From: CAIWHR01 sp963843595
GTDB lineage: Bacteria > Pseudomonadota > Gammaproteobacteria > Burkholderiales > Casimicrobiaceae
Direction: 5' to 3'
Length of the DNA: 64,000 nt
Assembly: GCA_963843595.1 (NCBI GenBank)
Contig: CAWJLG010000008.1
Span: forward strand, 62,001-126,000
The translations under genes and the position numbers were made by a program. Below, piece after piece: positions 7,631-15,186 of this stretch (position 1 is its first letter; each line of letters starts with the position of its first letter). The notes under the pieces are model-generated. The model saw only the letters and a program-made list of their open reading frames with translations. It ran no database searches and had not been told where the DNA came from.

Positions 7631-9298
7631 ATGTTGCGGCTCCCAGTTCTCGTTGTCCTATTCGCTCTGGCCACCGCCGGCTGGGCAATTGAAGCGGCCG
7701 CCGCGAAGTCCACGGTCTGCACCATCACCGTCAATTCCGCCAACGAAAAGGACGCCTTTCGCCGGTACCTGCCGAAGGACAAGTACGAGTTCGTCGAATT
7801 GGTCGAGCCGGGAAACCGCGACTGGCTGGCGTCCGCGTGCCAGCGAAAAATTCAATGCGACGTGCTCGTCATCTCGGGCCATTTCGGCGGAGCACAGGTC
7901 GGCGCGACCGAATTCTATTCGGCCGAGGTGGGCGGCACCGAATTTCTGCCGGTCGAGGAAATGGAACGTGCCTCCTGCAGCGAATCATGCCCGGGACTGT
8001 TTTCGCGCGTGAAGGAAGTCTATTTATTCGGATGCGAAACGCTGAGTCCGGCCGCGTCGCAGACGACGTCCGACGAGATTGCGCGAACCCTGGTGCAAGC
8101 GGGCCGCACGCCGCAGGACGCCGGGCGCATCGCCAGCGCATTGAATGCGCGCCATGGCGAAACCAACCGCGACCGGATGCGCCGTATCTTTGCCGGCGTG
8201 CCGGTCATCTACGGCTTTTCGTCGATCGCCCCGTTGGGGCCGGCCGCGTCATCCACGCTGAGCCGCTATTTCCAATCCGCATCCGGGAGCGGGGTGGGCA
8301 GTGGCCAGGTCAGTCAAAGACTCTTGAGCCACTTCGCCGCGAACTCGATGACCGTGACCAACGGCCTGTCCGATTCAGATCCACAAGCCGCCTATCGAGC
8401 CGACGTGTGCCGGTTCTTCGACGCGCGACTCGCGCCCGCGCAAAAACTAGCGTTCGTTCACGGGTTACTCCGCCGCGACATCAAGGAAGTGCGGATGTTC
8501 TTCGAGCGGATCGATGCATTTCTCGCCTCGCTCACCGACGAGGAGCGGCAATCACCCGCCTTCGCCGAGGTCTTGGCGACGATCGCGCGCGACCGGGCAG
8601 CGCGCGACCGCTACATGGCCTTTGCGCGCAGCGCGGAGTCGCCGATACGTACCCGCATGATCCAGGTAGCGCAAACGCTGGGATGGCTGACCCCGGCGGA
8701 GCGGCACGCCGAGATCACACGCATGATCAACGAATTGCTCGCCACCGACACCATGAGCTTCGGCGAAGTCGATTTGATCTGCTCGGTGAACAAGAGCGGC
8801 GAATTCGATGGCGAGTTCGATGCTTCCGCACTCTCGGCGTCGCGGCAGGGCATGGTGAAATATGGGGCGGCGTTCGCCTGTCTGGGCAATCCCGAAAGTC
8901 GCGCCCGGATGCTGGTTGCGCTCACCAGCCCCCGCGACGGCGACGTGCGGATGGCGCAGGTCTATCTGCGGCATCGGCCGATCACCGACGCGACAGAGTT
9001 CCGCGACGTCGCCAACGGCGTGGCGCACATGCCGCGGTCCGGGGCTCAGCTTCGCGCCCTCGACACCCTCGCTCGCCAGCACATTTCGGATCGCGCCAGC
9101 CTCGACGAACTCGCGCGCCTCTTTCCCGTGGCCGACACCGTTGGCGTTCAGCGCGCGATCGCCGGGGTCTTCATTCGTGCCAACTATGCCGACCTCGACC
9201 GTGTCGCACTCGTCCACACACTGACTGAAAGCCGCCTCAAGTCCCCGGACGGCGACGATCTCATCGACGTCCTGATCCGCCGCCTGCAACTGCCCTGA
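7631..9298 (+). CDS. Secreted protein with a caspase-like (clan CD) His/Cys dyad
   Basis: The 555-residue protein starts MLRLPVLVVLFALATAG, a signal peptide ending near AAA-K. After it comes a small alpha/beta region: a hydrophobic strand ending in His (DVLVISGHFGG, His84) and a second strand ending in Cys (EVYLFGCETLS, Cys135). This hydrophobic-GH and hydrophobic-x-C arrangement is the catalytic layout of caspase/gingipain-type clan CD peptidases. A segment VPVIYGFSSIAPLGPAA follows. Residues from about 250 to 555 are helical, rich in DRAARDRYMAF-like repeats, and may form a HEAT-like solenoid. The ATG at 7631 gives the signal peptide directly; a longer upstream reading would bury it. Protease activity is an inference from two residues. 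It is divergent from the crystallin-like gene. Confidence 0.6.
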   Translation: MLRLPVLVVLFALATAGWAIEAAAAKSTVCTITVNSANEKDAFRRYLPKDKYEFVELVEPGNRDWLASACQRKIQCDVLVISGHFGGAQVGATEFYSAEVGGTEFLPVEEMERASCSESCPGLFSRVKEVYLFGCETLSPAASQTTSDEIARTLVQAGRTPQDAGRIASALNARHGETNRDRMRRIFAGVPVIYGFSSIAPLGPAASSTLSRYFQSASGSGVGSGQVSQRLLSHFAANSMTVTNGLSDSDPQAAYRADVCRFFDARLAPAQKLAFVHGLLRRDIKEVRMFFERIDAFLASLTDEERQSPAFAEVLATIARDRAARDRYMAFARSAESPIRTRMIQVAQTLGWLTPAERHAEITRMINELLATDTMSFGEVDLICSVNKSGEFDGEFDASALSASRQGMVKYGAAFACLGNPESRARMLVALTSPRDGDVRMAQVYLRHRPITDATEFRDVANGVAHMPRSGAQLRALDTLARQHISDRASLDELARLFPVADTVGVQRAIAGVFIRANYADLDRVALVHTLTESRLKSPDGDDLIDVLIRRLQLP

Positions 9299-9446
9299 TC
9301 CCGTGACCATCGCACCGGTGATCCGACGGCTTCACGCCCGGGTGTGTCCCGCTCCGACGTGGGACGGCCAGCGCAAACCGATACCAGTGAGCGAGGCGCG
9401 TTGTGGCGGCCACCTCATTCCTTTCAATCGTCGCCAAAAGGGCCGG

Positions 9447-9668
9447 CCGCACCTTGAATCCGTGCGCCTGCAGTCGCCGCGCCCAGTGGTGCGCGCCACC
9501 GCAGGACTCCATGCCAGTCTCGCAGCCAGGCTCTACCTTCTCCAGCAATGCCTTGAGCCAATTCTCGCGCGTCAGCTTGCGCCGCCACACCGCTTTCTCG
9601 GTCCGCTCTACGCCGTGGACCTGAAAGACGCTCGTTGCCAAATCGACCCCACCGCGAATAAGCTTCAT
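9447..9668 (-). pseudogene. IS110-family transposase, N-terminal fragment
   Basis: From the ATG at 9668 the minus strand encodes 74 residues closely matching the start of IS110-type DEDD transposases: KLIRGGVDLATSVFQVHGVE, then AVWRRKLTRENWLKALLE, then PGCETGMESCGGAHHWAR and LQAHGFKVR. Asp9 of GVDLA and Glu64 of GMES fit the first two acidic active-site positions. Homology stops after residue 74; the intact protein is about 340 residues. This is therefore a dead remnant. It lies convergently behind the secreted caspase-like gene. Confidence 0.85.
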
Positions 9669-10383
9669 GGTGAGCTCCTTCTCCCGTTGACTGCTGGGTG
9701 ACACTTCCAGTCTGGCACGTCGATGCCAATTGGATGATGAGGGGTCCGTCCCATTGCTTCCACAATCTTGGACGGCCGGTTCAGAGCACTATGACCGTCA
9801 GGACAGGGTCGAACGCGGTCTTTGAACAGCCTGTAGTTCGAACGCATCTGATCGTGCCTGTCAGGTCACGCCTCGGCCCAGTCCTGAACAACAAGGACCA
9901 CGTACGGAGAGCTTGGGTAAGCTCGCCAGCACGGTGGACGTTGCTCGCAGTACTTTGTTCTCGGTACTCTTGGCTGTCGCTCGCTCGGACTGGGGTTGAC
10001 GTGGTGGATCGATGACCTCGTCAAATATCGAACGTCTTATGGCGAGCGGCTGAAGGCGACCCCAAGCGGCCTCTCGGCATTGCGCGAAGCGATCGTTCAA
10101 TCGGTTCCGGGTTGCGGACATTCGAGCACTCGATGCAAGCTCGACGGCGCGCTGGCGAAGGCCGCAATGATGATCAATAAGTGCGGCAAAGTACGTCATC
10201 GGGAAAACGCGCTAACATTGCGTACCCTTCTGCTGCACATCGAATGGTCGAACTCCAGGCATCCCGTCTAGCATCAGGGGGCAGGAGCAAATCCGGTGTG
10301 CGAATGGCGCATTTGCGTCTGCCGTTAGGCGGATGCAAACGGCGTCACCAAGCGGGGTGTCGATTGAGCAGAGGACGCGAGGC
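9669..10383. other. Intergenic stretch, no gene recognised
   Basis: About 715 bases between the IS110 remnant and the Anbu gene. Open frames exist in several directions but none has a convincing start, codon bias or family resemblance. The part next to 9668 probably includes one end of the old insertion sequence. No ATP-grasp or alpha-E gene, the usual partners of Anbu, is present here. Confidence 0.5.
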
Positions 10384-11114
10384 ATGACCTACTGTATAGG
10401 CGTAATGCTCGACGAGGGGATGATTTTCGCCTCGGACTCCCGCACGAATGCCGGCATGGACAACTTCGCCAAGTTCTGCAAGATGACGGTGTTCGAGCGT
10501 CGCGGCGACCGCGTCATCGTCCTGTTGAGCTCCGGAAACCTGGCCGGAACCCAGGCCGTGATCGGCGTGCTGAACCAGCGCTGCGCTGCCGGCGACGCGA
10601 CCCCCAACCTGTGGAGCGCGCGGACGATGTTCGACGTCGCGATGCTGGTCGCGGACGCGATGCGCGATATCGAGCGGCGCGACGGGCGAGTACCTGGAGG
10701 AGAACGAGATCGGCTTCAATGCCTCGTTCATCGTCGGCGGGCAGATCAGCGGCGAGCCGTTGCGGCTGTTCCGGATCTATGCCGAGGGCAACTTCATCGA
10801 AGCGGGAATCGACACGCCGTACTTCCAGACCGGCGAAACCAAGTACGGCAAGCCGATCATCGACCGCGTGATCACGCGTTCTACGCCCCTTGCCGACGCC
10901 ACGAAGTGCGTGCTGGTGTCGTTCGATTCGACGATGCGCAGCAACTTGTCGGTGGGCATGCCGATCGATCTGATTTGCTACGAGCGAGACAGCCTCGAAG
11001 TGCAGAATGCGGCGCCGCTTCGACGACGGGGACGCCTATTTCACGGCGCTCAGCCAGGAATGGAGCGAAGGGACGCGGCAGGTGTTTCGCCAGTTGCCCG
11101 AGCTGCACTGGTGA
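10384..11114 (+). pseudogene. Anbu-type proteasome-like peptidase, disrupted by two single-base insertions
   Basis: The frame starts MTYCIGVMLDEGMIFASDSR, the signature of Anbu (bacterial proteasome homologue): after Met removal Thr1 is the nucleophile, with Asp17 and a Lys near 32 in place. At 10684-10686 a GGG run where GG is expected shifts the frame; downstream the protein continues in the next frame as EYLEENEIGFNASFIVGGQI and DTPYFQTGETKYGKPIIDRV. A second extra base near 11011 shifts it again before RRFDDGDAYFTALSQEWSEG and the stop at 11112-11114. Removing both bases gives a normal 242-residue Anbu. The conserved motifs on both sides argue for recent mutation or a sequence error rather than long decay. 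An amidohydrolase and a transglutaminase follow on the same strand. Confidence 0.85.
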
Positions 11115-11120
11115 CCGGCC

Positions 11121-11829
11121 GTGGCGGTCGACGCCTTCCTCATCACCTGTGAACACGGCGGCAACCGGATACCCGCGCCGCTATCGACCGCTGTTTCGGG
11201 GGCGACGAGCGCTGCTCGACTCCCACCGCGGATACGATCCCGGTGCGCTGGTCATGGCGAGGGAACTGGCCGAGGGCCTTCGGGGCGCCGCTCGTGACCT
11301 CGACCGTCAGCCGTCTCGCTCGTCGACCTCAATCGCTCGCATCGGTCATCCGCAACTCTTCTCGGCGGCGACGCGCGGCGCGCCGGCGACGCTCCGCGCG
11401 GAGATCGTCGAACAACATTACCGGCCCTATCGCGCGCAGGTCGAGCGTCTCGTCAGGCAATCGGTGTCGCGCGGCCGGCGCGTGATCCACATTTCGTCGC
11501 ACAGCTTCACTCCGGAGCTGGACGGCAAGGTGCGCCGCGCCGACGTGGGCTTGCTCTATCACCCCGGTCGGCGCGGGGAGGCCGCGCTGTGCGCCCGCTG
11601 GAAGGCATCGCTCGCGGCATTGGCTCCGGAGCTCCGGGTACGCCGCAACTACCCCTATGCCGGCAAAGGGGACGGACTGACCTCGCACTTGCGCCGGCGC
11701 TTCCCGCCCGGCGCCTACGTCGGGATCGAGCTGGAGGTCAACCAGAGCATTGTCCTCGCCGCGGGCCGACGCTGGACGGCGCTGCGCCGCGTGCTGATCG
11801 ATTCATTGCGCGCGGCATGTGCCGCCTGA
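11121..11829 (+). pseudogene. N-formylglutamate amidohydrolase-like protein, disrupted by four single-base insertions
   Basis: From a GTG at 11121 the protein reads VAVDAFLITCEHGGNRIPAP, the metal-site start of the FGase/HutG-like amidohydrolase family. Extra bases near 11180, 11275, 11318 and 11340 move it through all frames: YRPLFRGRRALLDSHRGYDP, then AFGAPLVTSTVSRL, then LVDLNRS, then IGHPQLFSAATRGAP. The rest is in one frame (RVIHISSHSFTPELDGKVR, GLLYHPGRRGEAALC, GAYVGIELEVNQ) to the TGA at 11827-11829. Correcting the four gives 234 residues. The family hydrolyses N-formyl or related amide bonds using zinc. The gene sits between Anbu and transglutaminase, so it may belong to that system. 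Confidence 0.75.
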
Positions 11830-11926
11830 GCGTGCGGGTGAATGCCGTAACGGTAACACAGTCGGAATTGTTTCCACCGCCTGCGCCGCCAGCCACGCGC
11901 GCCCCACCTGGCGAATCCGGAGACCC

Positions 11927-12742
11927 ATGATGCAAATTCGCGTCGGCTTCGAAATGATCTACGACTGCCCGCAGCCAACTCCGATGATCTTCAACCTGAA
12001 CGTCCACTACACGCGCGTGTCCGATCTCGTCGGTCGCGACGACCTGAAGTTCGACCCGCCGGTCCCGATCGCTGCCTATCGTGACAGCTTCGGCAACTGG
12101 TGCACCCGCATCGTCGCGCCGAAGGGCCGCACGCGCGTCTCCGCCGATGCGATCGTGAACGACACCGGAGCCCCCGACGTGATCGTTCCGCAGGCGCAAC
12201 AGCTTCCGGTGCAGGACCTGCCCGAGGAAACGCTGCTCTTCCTGCTCGGAAGCCGGTATTGCGAAACCGATCGGCTGTCCGAGACGGCGTGGAAGCTCTT
12301 CGGGCAGGCACCGACGGGATGGGGCCGCGTGCAGGCGATCTGCGACTATGTCCATCGACACATCGTCTTCGGCTACGAGCACGCGCGCATGACACGGACG
12401 GCGCTCGAGGCTTTCTACGACAAGACGGGCGTCTGTCGCGACTATGCGCACCTCGCCGTCGCCTTCTGCCGGTGCATGAACATCCCGGCGCGCTACTGCA
12501 CCGGCTACCTCGGCGACATCGGCGTGCCGCCGCCGTACGGCCCGATGGATTTCGCTGCCTGGTTCGAGGCCTTCCTCGACGGCCATTGGTACACCTTCGA
12601 CGCGCGCAACAACACGCCGCGCATCGGCAGGGTGCTGATCGCGCGCGGCCGCGACGCTGCCGACGTCGCGATCAGCACCACGTTCGGCCCCAACACGTTG
12701 ACGAGCTTCAAGGTCTGGACCGACGAGGTGCGCACCGGTTGA
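11927..12742 (+). CDS. Transglutaminase-like protein associated with Anbu
   Basis: A 271-residue cytoplasmic protein with a transglutaminase-like core: Cys170 in TGVCRDYAHLAVAFCRCM, followed by PARYCTGYLGDIGVPPPYG and WFEAFLDGHWYTFDARNN with Asp225. The residue before AWFEAF, where classical transglutaminases have the catalytic His, is Ala210 here; His220 in DGHWY is close by. An N-terminal beta domain (about 1-100) precedes the core, as usual in the proteins encoded beside Anbu, alpha-E and ATP-grasp genes. GGAGA stands before the double ATG at 11927/11930. In this window only Anbu and the amidohydrolase accompany it. The reaction is unknown; peptide amide chemistry is inferred. Confidence 0.85.
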   Translation: MMQIRVGFEMIYDCPQPTPMIFNLNVHYTRVSDLVGRDDLKFDPPVPIAAYRDSFGNWCTRIVAPKGRTRVSADAIVNDTGAPDVIVPQAQQLPVQDLPEETLLFLLGSRYCETDRLSETAWKLFGQAPTGWGRVQAICDYVHRHIVFGYEHARMTRTALEAFYDKTGVCRDYAHLAVAFCRCMNIPARYCTGYLGDIGVPPPYGPMDFAAWFEAFLDGHWYTFDARNNTPRIGRVLIARGRDAADVAISTTFGPNTLTSFKVWTDEVRTG

Positions 12743-12767
12743 CGCGATCGGTGCTTCGTGTCTGACC

Positions 12768-13289
12768 GTCCCGTCCTGGTGGAGCCCGTTCAACGTCGGC
12801 TACAAGTTCGAGTTCCAGCCGGGCGTACGCAATCGGGACGCGTTCGCCAACTACCGCATATGCTGCAACGGTGTGTCACCGGCCATGGAATAGAAGGCGG
12901 TTGGCGAGGCATTCGCATACGCCGTGGCATCGTTTGACTCCAGGGGCAACCTGCTGGACGGCGGCAAAGACTACAAGCTGCGCCTGCCTCCCAACATCCC
13001 AGCCAACCACTTCTGGTCGGTTACCACTTATGACACCCATTTGCGTTCCATGATCCAGACCAACCAGCAGTTCCCCGTAGTGCCTCACCCGGGTGGCGAC
13101 GAGGCGTTGGTCAATCCCGACGGTTCGGTGGATCTCTATTTCGCGCCCAAGGCGCCGGCCGGGAAGGAGAGGAACTGGACGCAGACCATTCCCCGAGGGG
13201 GTTGGTTCCCCCTCCTGCGCCTTTACGGCCCCCTGGATCCTTGGTTCGACAAGACCTGGCGACCCGGTGAGATCGAATTGGTTAAATGA
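12768..13289 (+). pseudogene. DUF1254/DUF1214 protein, C-terminal remnant with internal stop
   Basis: One frame reads WWSPFNVGYKFEFQPGVRNR and NGVSPAME, then a TAG at 12891-12893, then AVASFDSRGNLLDGGKDYKL, LPPNIPANHFWSVTTYDT, DGSVDLYFAPKAPAGKERNW and LRLYGPLDPWFDKTWRPGEI. The second part is the standard C-terminal DUF1214 domain. The N-terminal DUF1254 domain is absent, and the remnant begins about 25 bases after the transglutaminase stop. A translation from the ATG region near 12924 would give only the last 120 residues. The intact family is often secreted; function unknown. Confidence 0.8.
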
Positions 13290-13303
13290 GCAGGATAGCC
13301 GCC

Positions 13304-13364
13304 AGCTAACAATCGGTTGCAGCGGACGGCGCTACGCACTGCCGCCGCAACCGGAACGTTCAGC
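13304..13364 (+). repeat. attC-like recombination site (integron cassette remnant), tentative
   Basis: The stretch begins AGCTAACAATCGGTTGCAGC and ends GGAACGTTCAGC. Between them GGTTGC (13315-13320) pairs with GCAACC (13347-13352) and the inner arms pair imperfectly with unpaired bases, as in attC hairpins. The start resembles the common TAACAAT-CGTTGCAGCGGAC form of attC. The right simple site (GTTCAGC) departs from the GTTRRRY consensus, and no integron integrase is in view, so the call is uncertain. It directly follows the DUF1254 remnant. Confidence 0.3.
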
Positions 13365-13687
13365 GTCCGCTTGGCAGGCGCCAGCGGACGTTCAAGTCCG
13401 GTATTTTTTCCTTGCCGAGCGGCAGGTGATGGCCGTTCTGCGGCGACTAAACCTTCGTTCGAGCGGCAGCGAGCGTCGCGCCATGAATCATCCCACCGCG
13501 CACCCATGCAGTCGTGCCATGTGTGATTGCGTACAGACCGCGACGGAATTGACCAGCATATTGCAATGATGGAGTTAGCGGGGCCGGAAATTGGCTTTGG
13601 GCGCTGCGAGTGCGAAATGGCATGGATCCAGTTGCCCAACGAGCTCATTGGCCGAAGCTCGTAATCCCACTTTGACGTTATCGACTA
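13365..13687. other. Intergenic stretch, no gene recognised
   Basis: About 320 bases between the attC-like site and the transglycosylase gene. No frame with a plausible start and family resemblance is seen. Confidence 0.5.
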
Positions 13688-14455
13688 GTGCGACCACATT
13701 TGAAGCAGGTCTTGATGGCGCAGTGCTTGGCGGCGCTGGCGTTTGGCGTCAGCGTGACGGCGCGCGCCGACATTTGGGGCTATGTCGACGAGACAGGCGC
13801 GGCTCGCATTGCGACCAAGAAACTTGACGACCGTTACCAGCTCTTTTTCAAGGGCAGAACGACCTTCGCGGCGCCCGATGCCGCTGCCGACATCCAGTCG
13901 CGCGCAGCCTTCGAACGTACACCGAGATTCCATCGTGTGATGGATCAGCCGAACGCCGGACGGTTCGAGCCTCTGATCGAAAAGTACGCGAAGTTGCAGC
14001 AGCTCGATCCCGCTTTGGTGAAGGCGGTCATCGCCGTGGAATCGTCATTTCAGCCCAACGCAGTGTCGGTCAAGGGCGCTGTTGGACTGATGCAAATCAT
14101 CCCCGAAACCGGTGAGCGTTACGGGGTCGTGGGCGACGCCACGCGTTCCATCGAGCAGAAACTGCGCGATCCTGCGATCAATCTGCGCGTGGGTACGCGC
14201 CACCTGCATGACCTGCTGGTGCTGTTCGCTGACGACCTCGTGCTCGCGCTCGCTGCCTACAACGCCGGCGAAAACACCGTGACGCGCTATGACAACACGG
14301 TTCCACCGTTCGCCGAAACGCAGGAATACGTGAAGCTGGTACAGCAGTTCCATTCGTTCTACCGACCGCTGCCATCGCTCCCACCGAAGCAGGTACGTAT
14401 CGTCGTTCCGGGAAGGCGCACGACAAACGTGTTGCCCGGTGACGCCGCACAATAA
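13688..14455 (+). CDS. Secreted lytic transglycosylase (SLT family) with N-terminal DUF4124-like segment
   Basis: A 255-residue exported protein. The start is a GTG (VRPHLKQVLMAQCLAALAFG) giving a signal peptide ending near ARA-D. Residues 29-60 (IWGYVDETGAARIATKKLDD) match the small DUF4124 module. The SLT domain runs from about 95 to 235, with catalytic Glu118 in VIAVESSFQPNA and the motifs GAVGLMQIIPETGERYGV and LALAAYNAGENTV. It cleaves peptidoglycan with 1,6-anhydro product formation in the periplasm. Eight bases after its stop the DsbA-like gene starts, so the pair is probably co-transcribed. Confidence 0.88.
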   Translation: MRPHLKQVLMAQCLAALAFGVSVTARADIWGYVDETGAARIATKKLDDRYQLFFKGRTTFAAPDAAADIQSRAAFERTPRFHRVMDQPNAGRFEPLIEKYAKLQQLDPALVKAVIAVESSFQPNAVSVKGAVGLMQIIPETGERYGVVGDATRSIEQKLRDPAINLRVGTRHLHDLLVLFADDLVLALAAYNAGENTVTRYDNTVPPFAETQEYVKLVQQFHSFYRPLPSLPPKQVRIVVPGRRTTNVLPGDAAQ

Positions 14456-14462
14456 GCGGAGG

Positions 14463-15152
14463 ATGAGCGTGGTCGAGATTACGTATTTCTCGGACGTATT
14501 GTGCCTATGGGCATATGCCTCGCAAGCTCGCATCGATGCCGTCAAAGACACCTTTGGCGACGCCGTCCGGATAGAGCATCGGTTCTGTTCCGTCTTCGCC
14601 GATACGGCAGGGAAGATCGCCTCGGCCTGGAAGGACAAAGGCGGATATGCGGGATTCAACTCGCATTTGCGGCAGGTCGCGGAGAGGTTTCCGCATATTG
14701 AGGTCCACCCCGAGATCTGGTTGAAGACGCGCCCTTTGACTTCGGCCAGCGCGCATCTTTTCATGAAAGCCGTCCAGCAGTGGGACCGCGAATCCGCAGT
14801 GCCGGGAAGTCGATCTGTACCGGGCCTTTTCAATCAAGTGATGTGGGCCTTCCGCCGTGCGTTCTTCCGCGATAATCGGGACATTGCTCGCTGGGATGTC
14901 CAATGCGAGATAGCCGAGGCCCTCGGCGTGGATATCGGCGCTATCGAAGATTCCATTCACAGTGGCAGCGCATTCGCCCGCTTGGCTGCGGACTACCAGG
15001 ACGCCGACAAGATGCGGATCGAAGGCAGCCCGAGCTTCGTGCTGGACGAGGGGCGCCAGAAGCTCTACGGGAACATCGGGTTCCGCTTGCTGGAGGCGAA
15101 CATTCAAGAACTCTTGCGGGCACCCCGCAGCGACGAAGCCAGTTGGTGCTGA
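14463..15152 (+). CDS. DsbA-family (FrnE-like) thioredoxin-fold protein with a single active-site cysteine
   Basis: A 229-residue cytoplasmic protein of the DsbA/FrnE type: N-terminal strand ITYFSDVLCLWAYAS, helical insertion (about 60-150), and the cis-proline loop EGSPSFVLDEGRQKLYGN near 188-205. The active site has Cys14 but reads CLWA where FrnE-type oxidoreductases have CPWC, so the resolving cysteine is absent. It therefore is unlikely to be a classical disulfide oxidase and may be a glutathione-dependent transferase or isomerase (HCCA isomerase-like). The ATG at 14463 fits the family start; a longer reading adds eight residues of poor fit. Confidence 0.75.
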   Translation: MSVVEITYFSDVLCLWAYASQARIDAVKDTFGDAVRIEHRFCSVFADTAGKIASAWKDKGGYAGFNSHLRQVAERFPHIEVHPEIWLKTRPLTSASAHLFMKAVQQWDRESAVPGSRSVPGLFNQVMWAFRRAFFRDNRDIARWDVQCEIAEALGVDIGAIEDSIHSGSAFARLAADYQDADKMRIEGSPSFVLDEGRQKLYGNIGFRLLEANIQELLRAPRSDEASWC

Positions 15153-15186
15153 TCACCCAAGTCGGCAGCGTGCACCTTCATCGGGG

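Noticed and set aside
9996..10271. A 91-codon plus-strand frame before the Anbu gene.
   Set aside because: No ribosome site, no domain, no codon bias like its neighbours; probably IS-flanking debris.
13340..13360. A rho-independent terminator after the DUF1254 remnant.
   Set aside because: The hairpin is not followed by a T-run; the attC-like reading explains its shape better, though weakly.
14501..14516. Another TGTGC-N6-GCATA match.
   Set aside because: It lies inside the DsbA-like gene and has no promoter context; counted as chance background for the operator motif.
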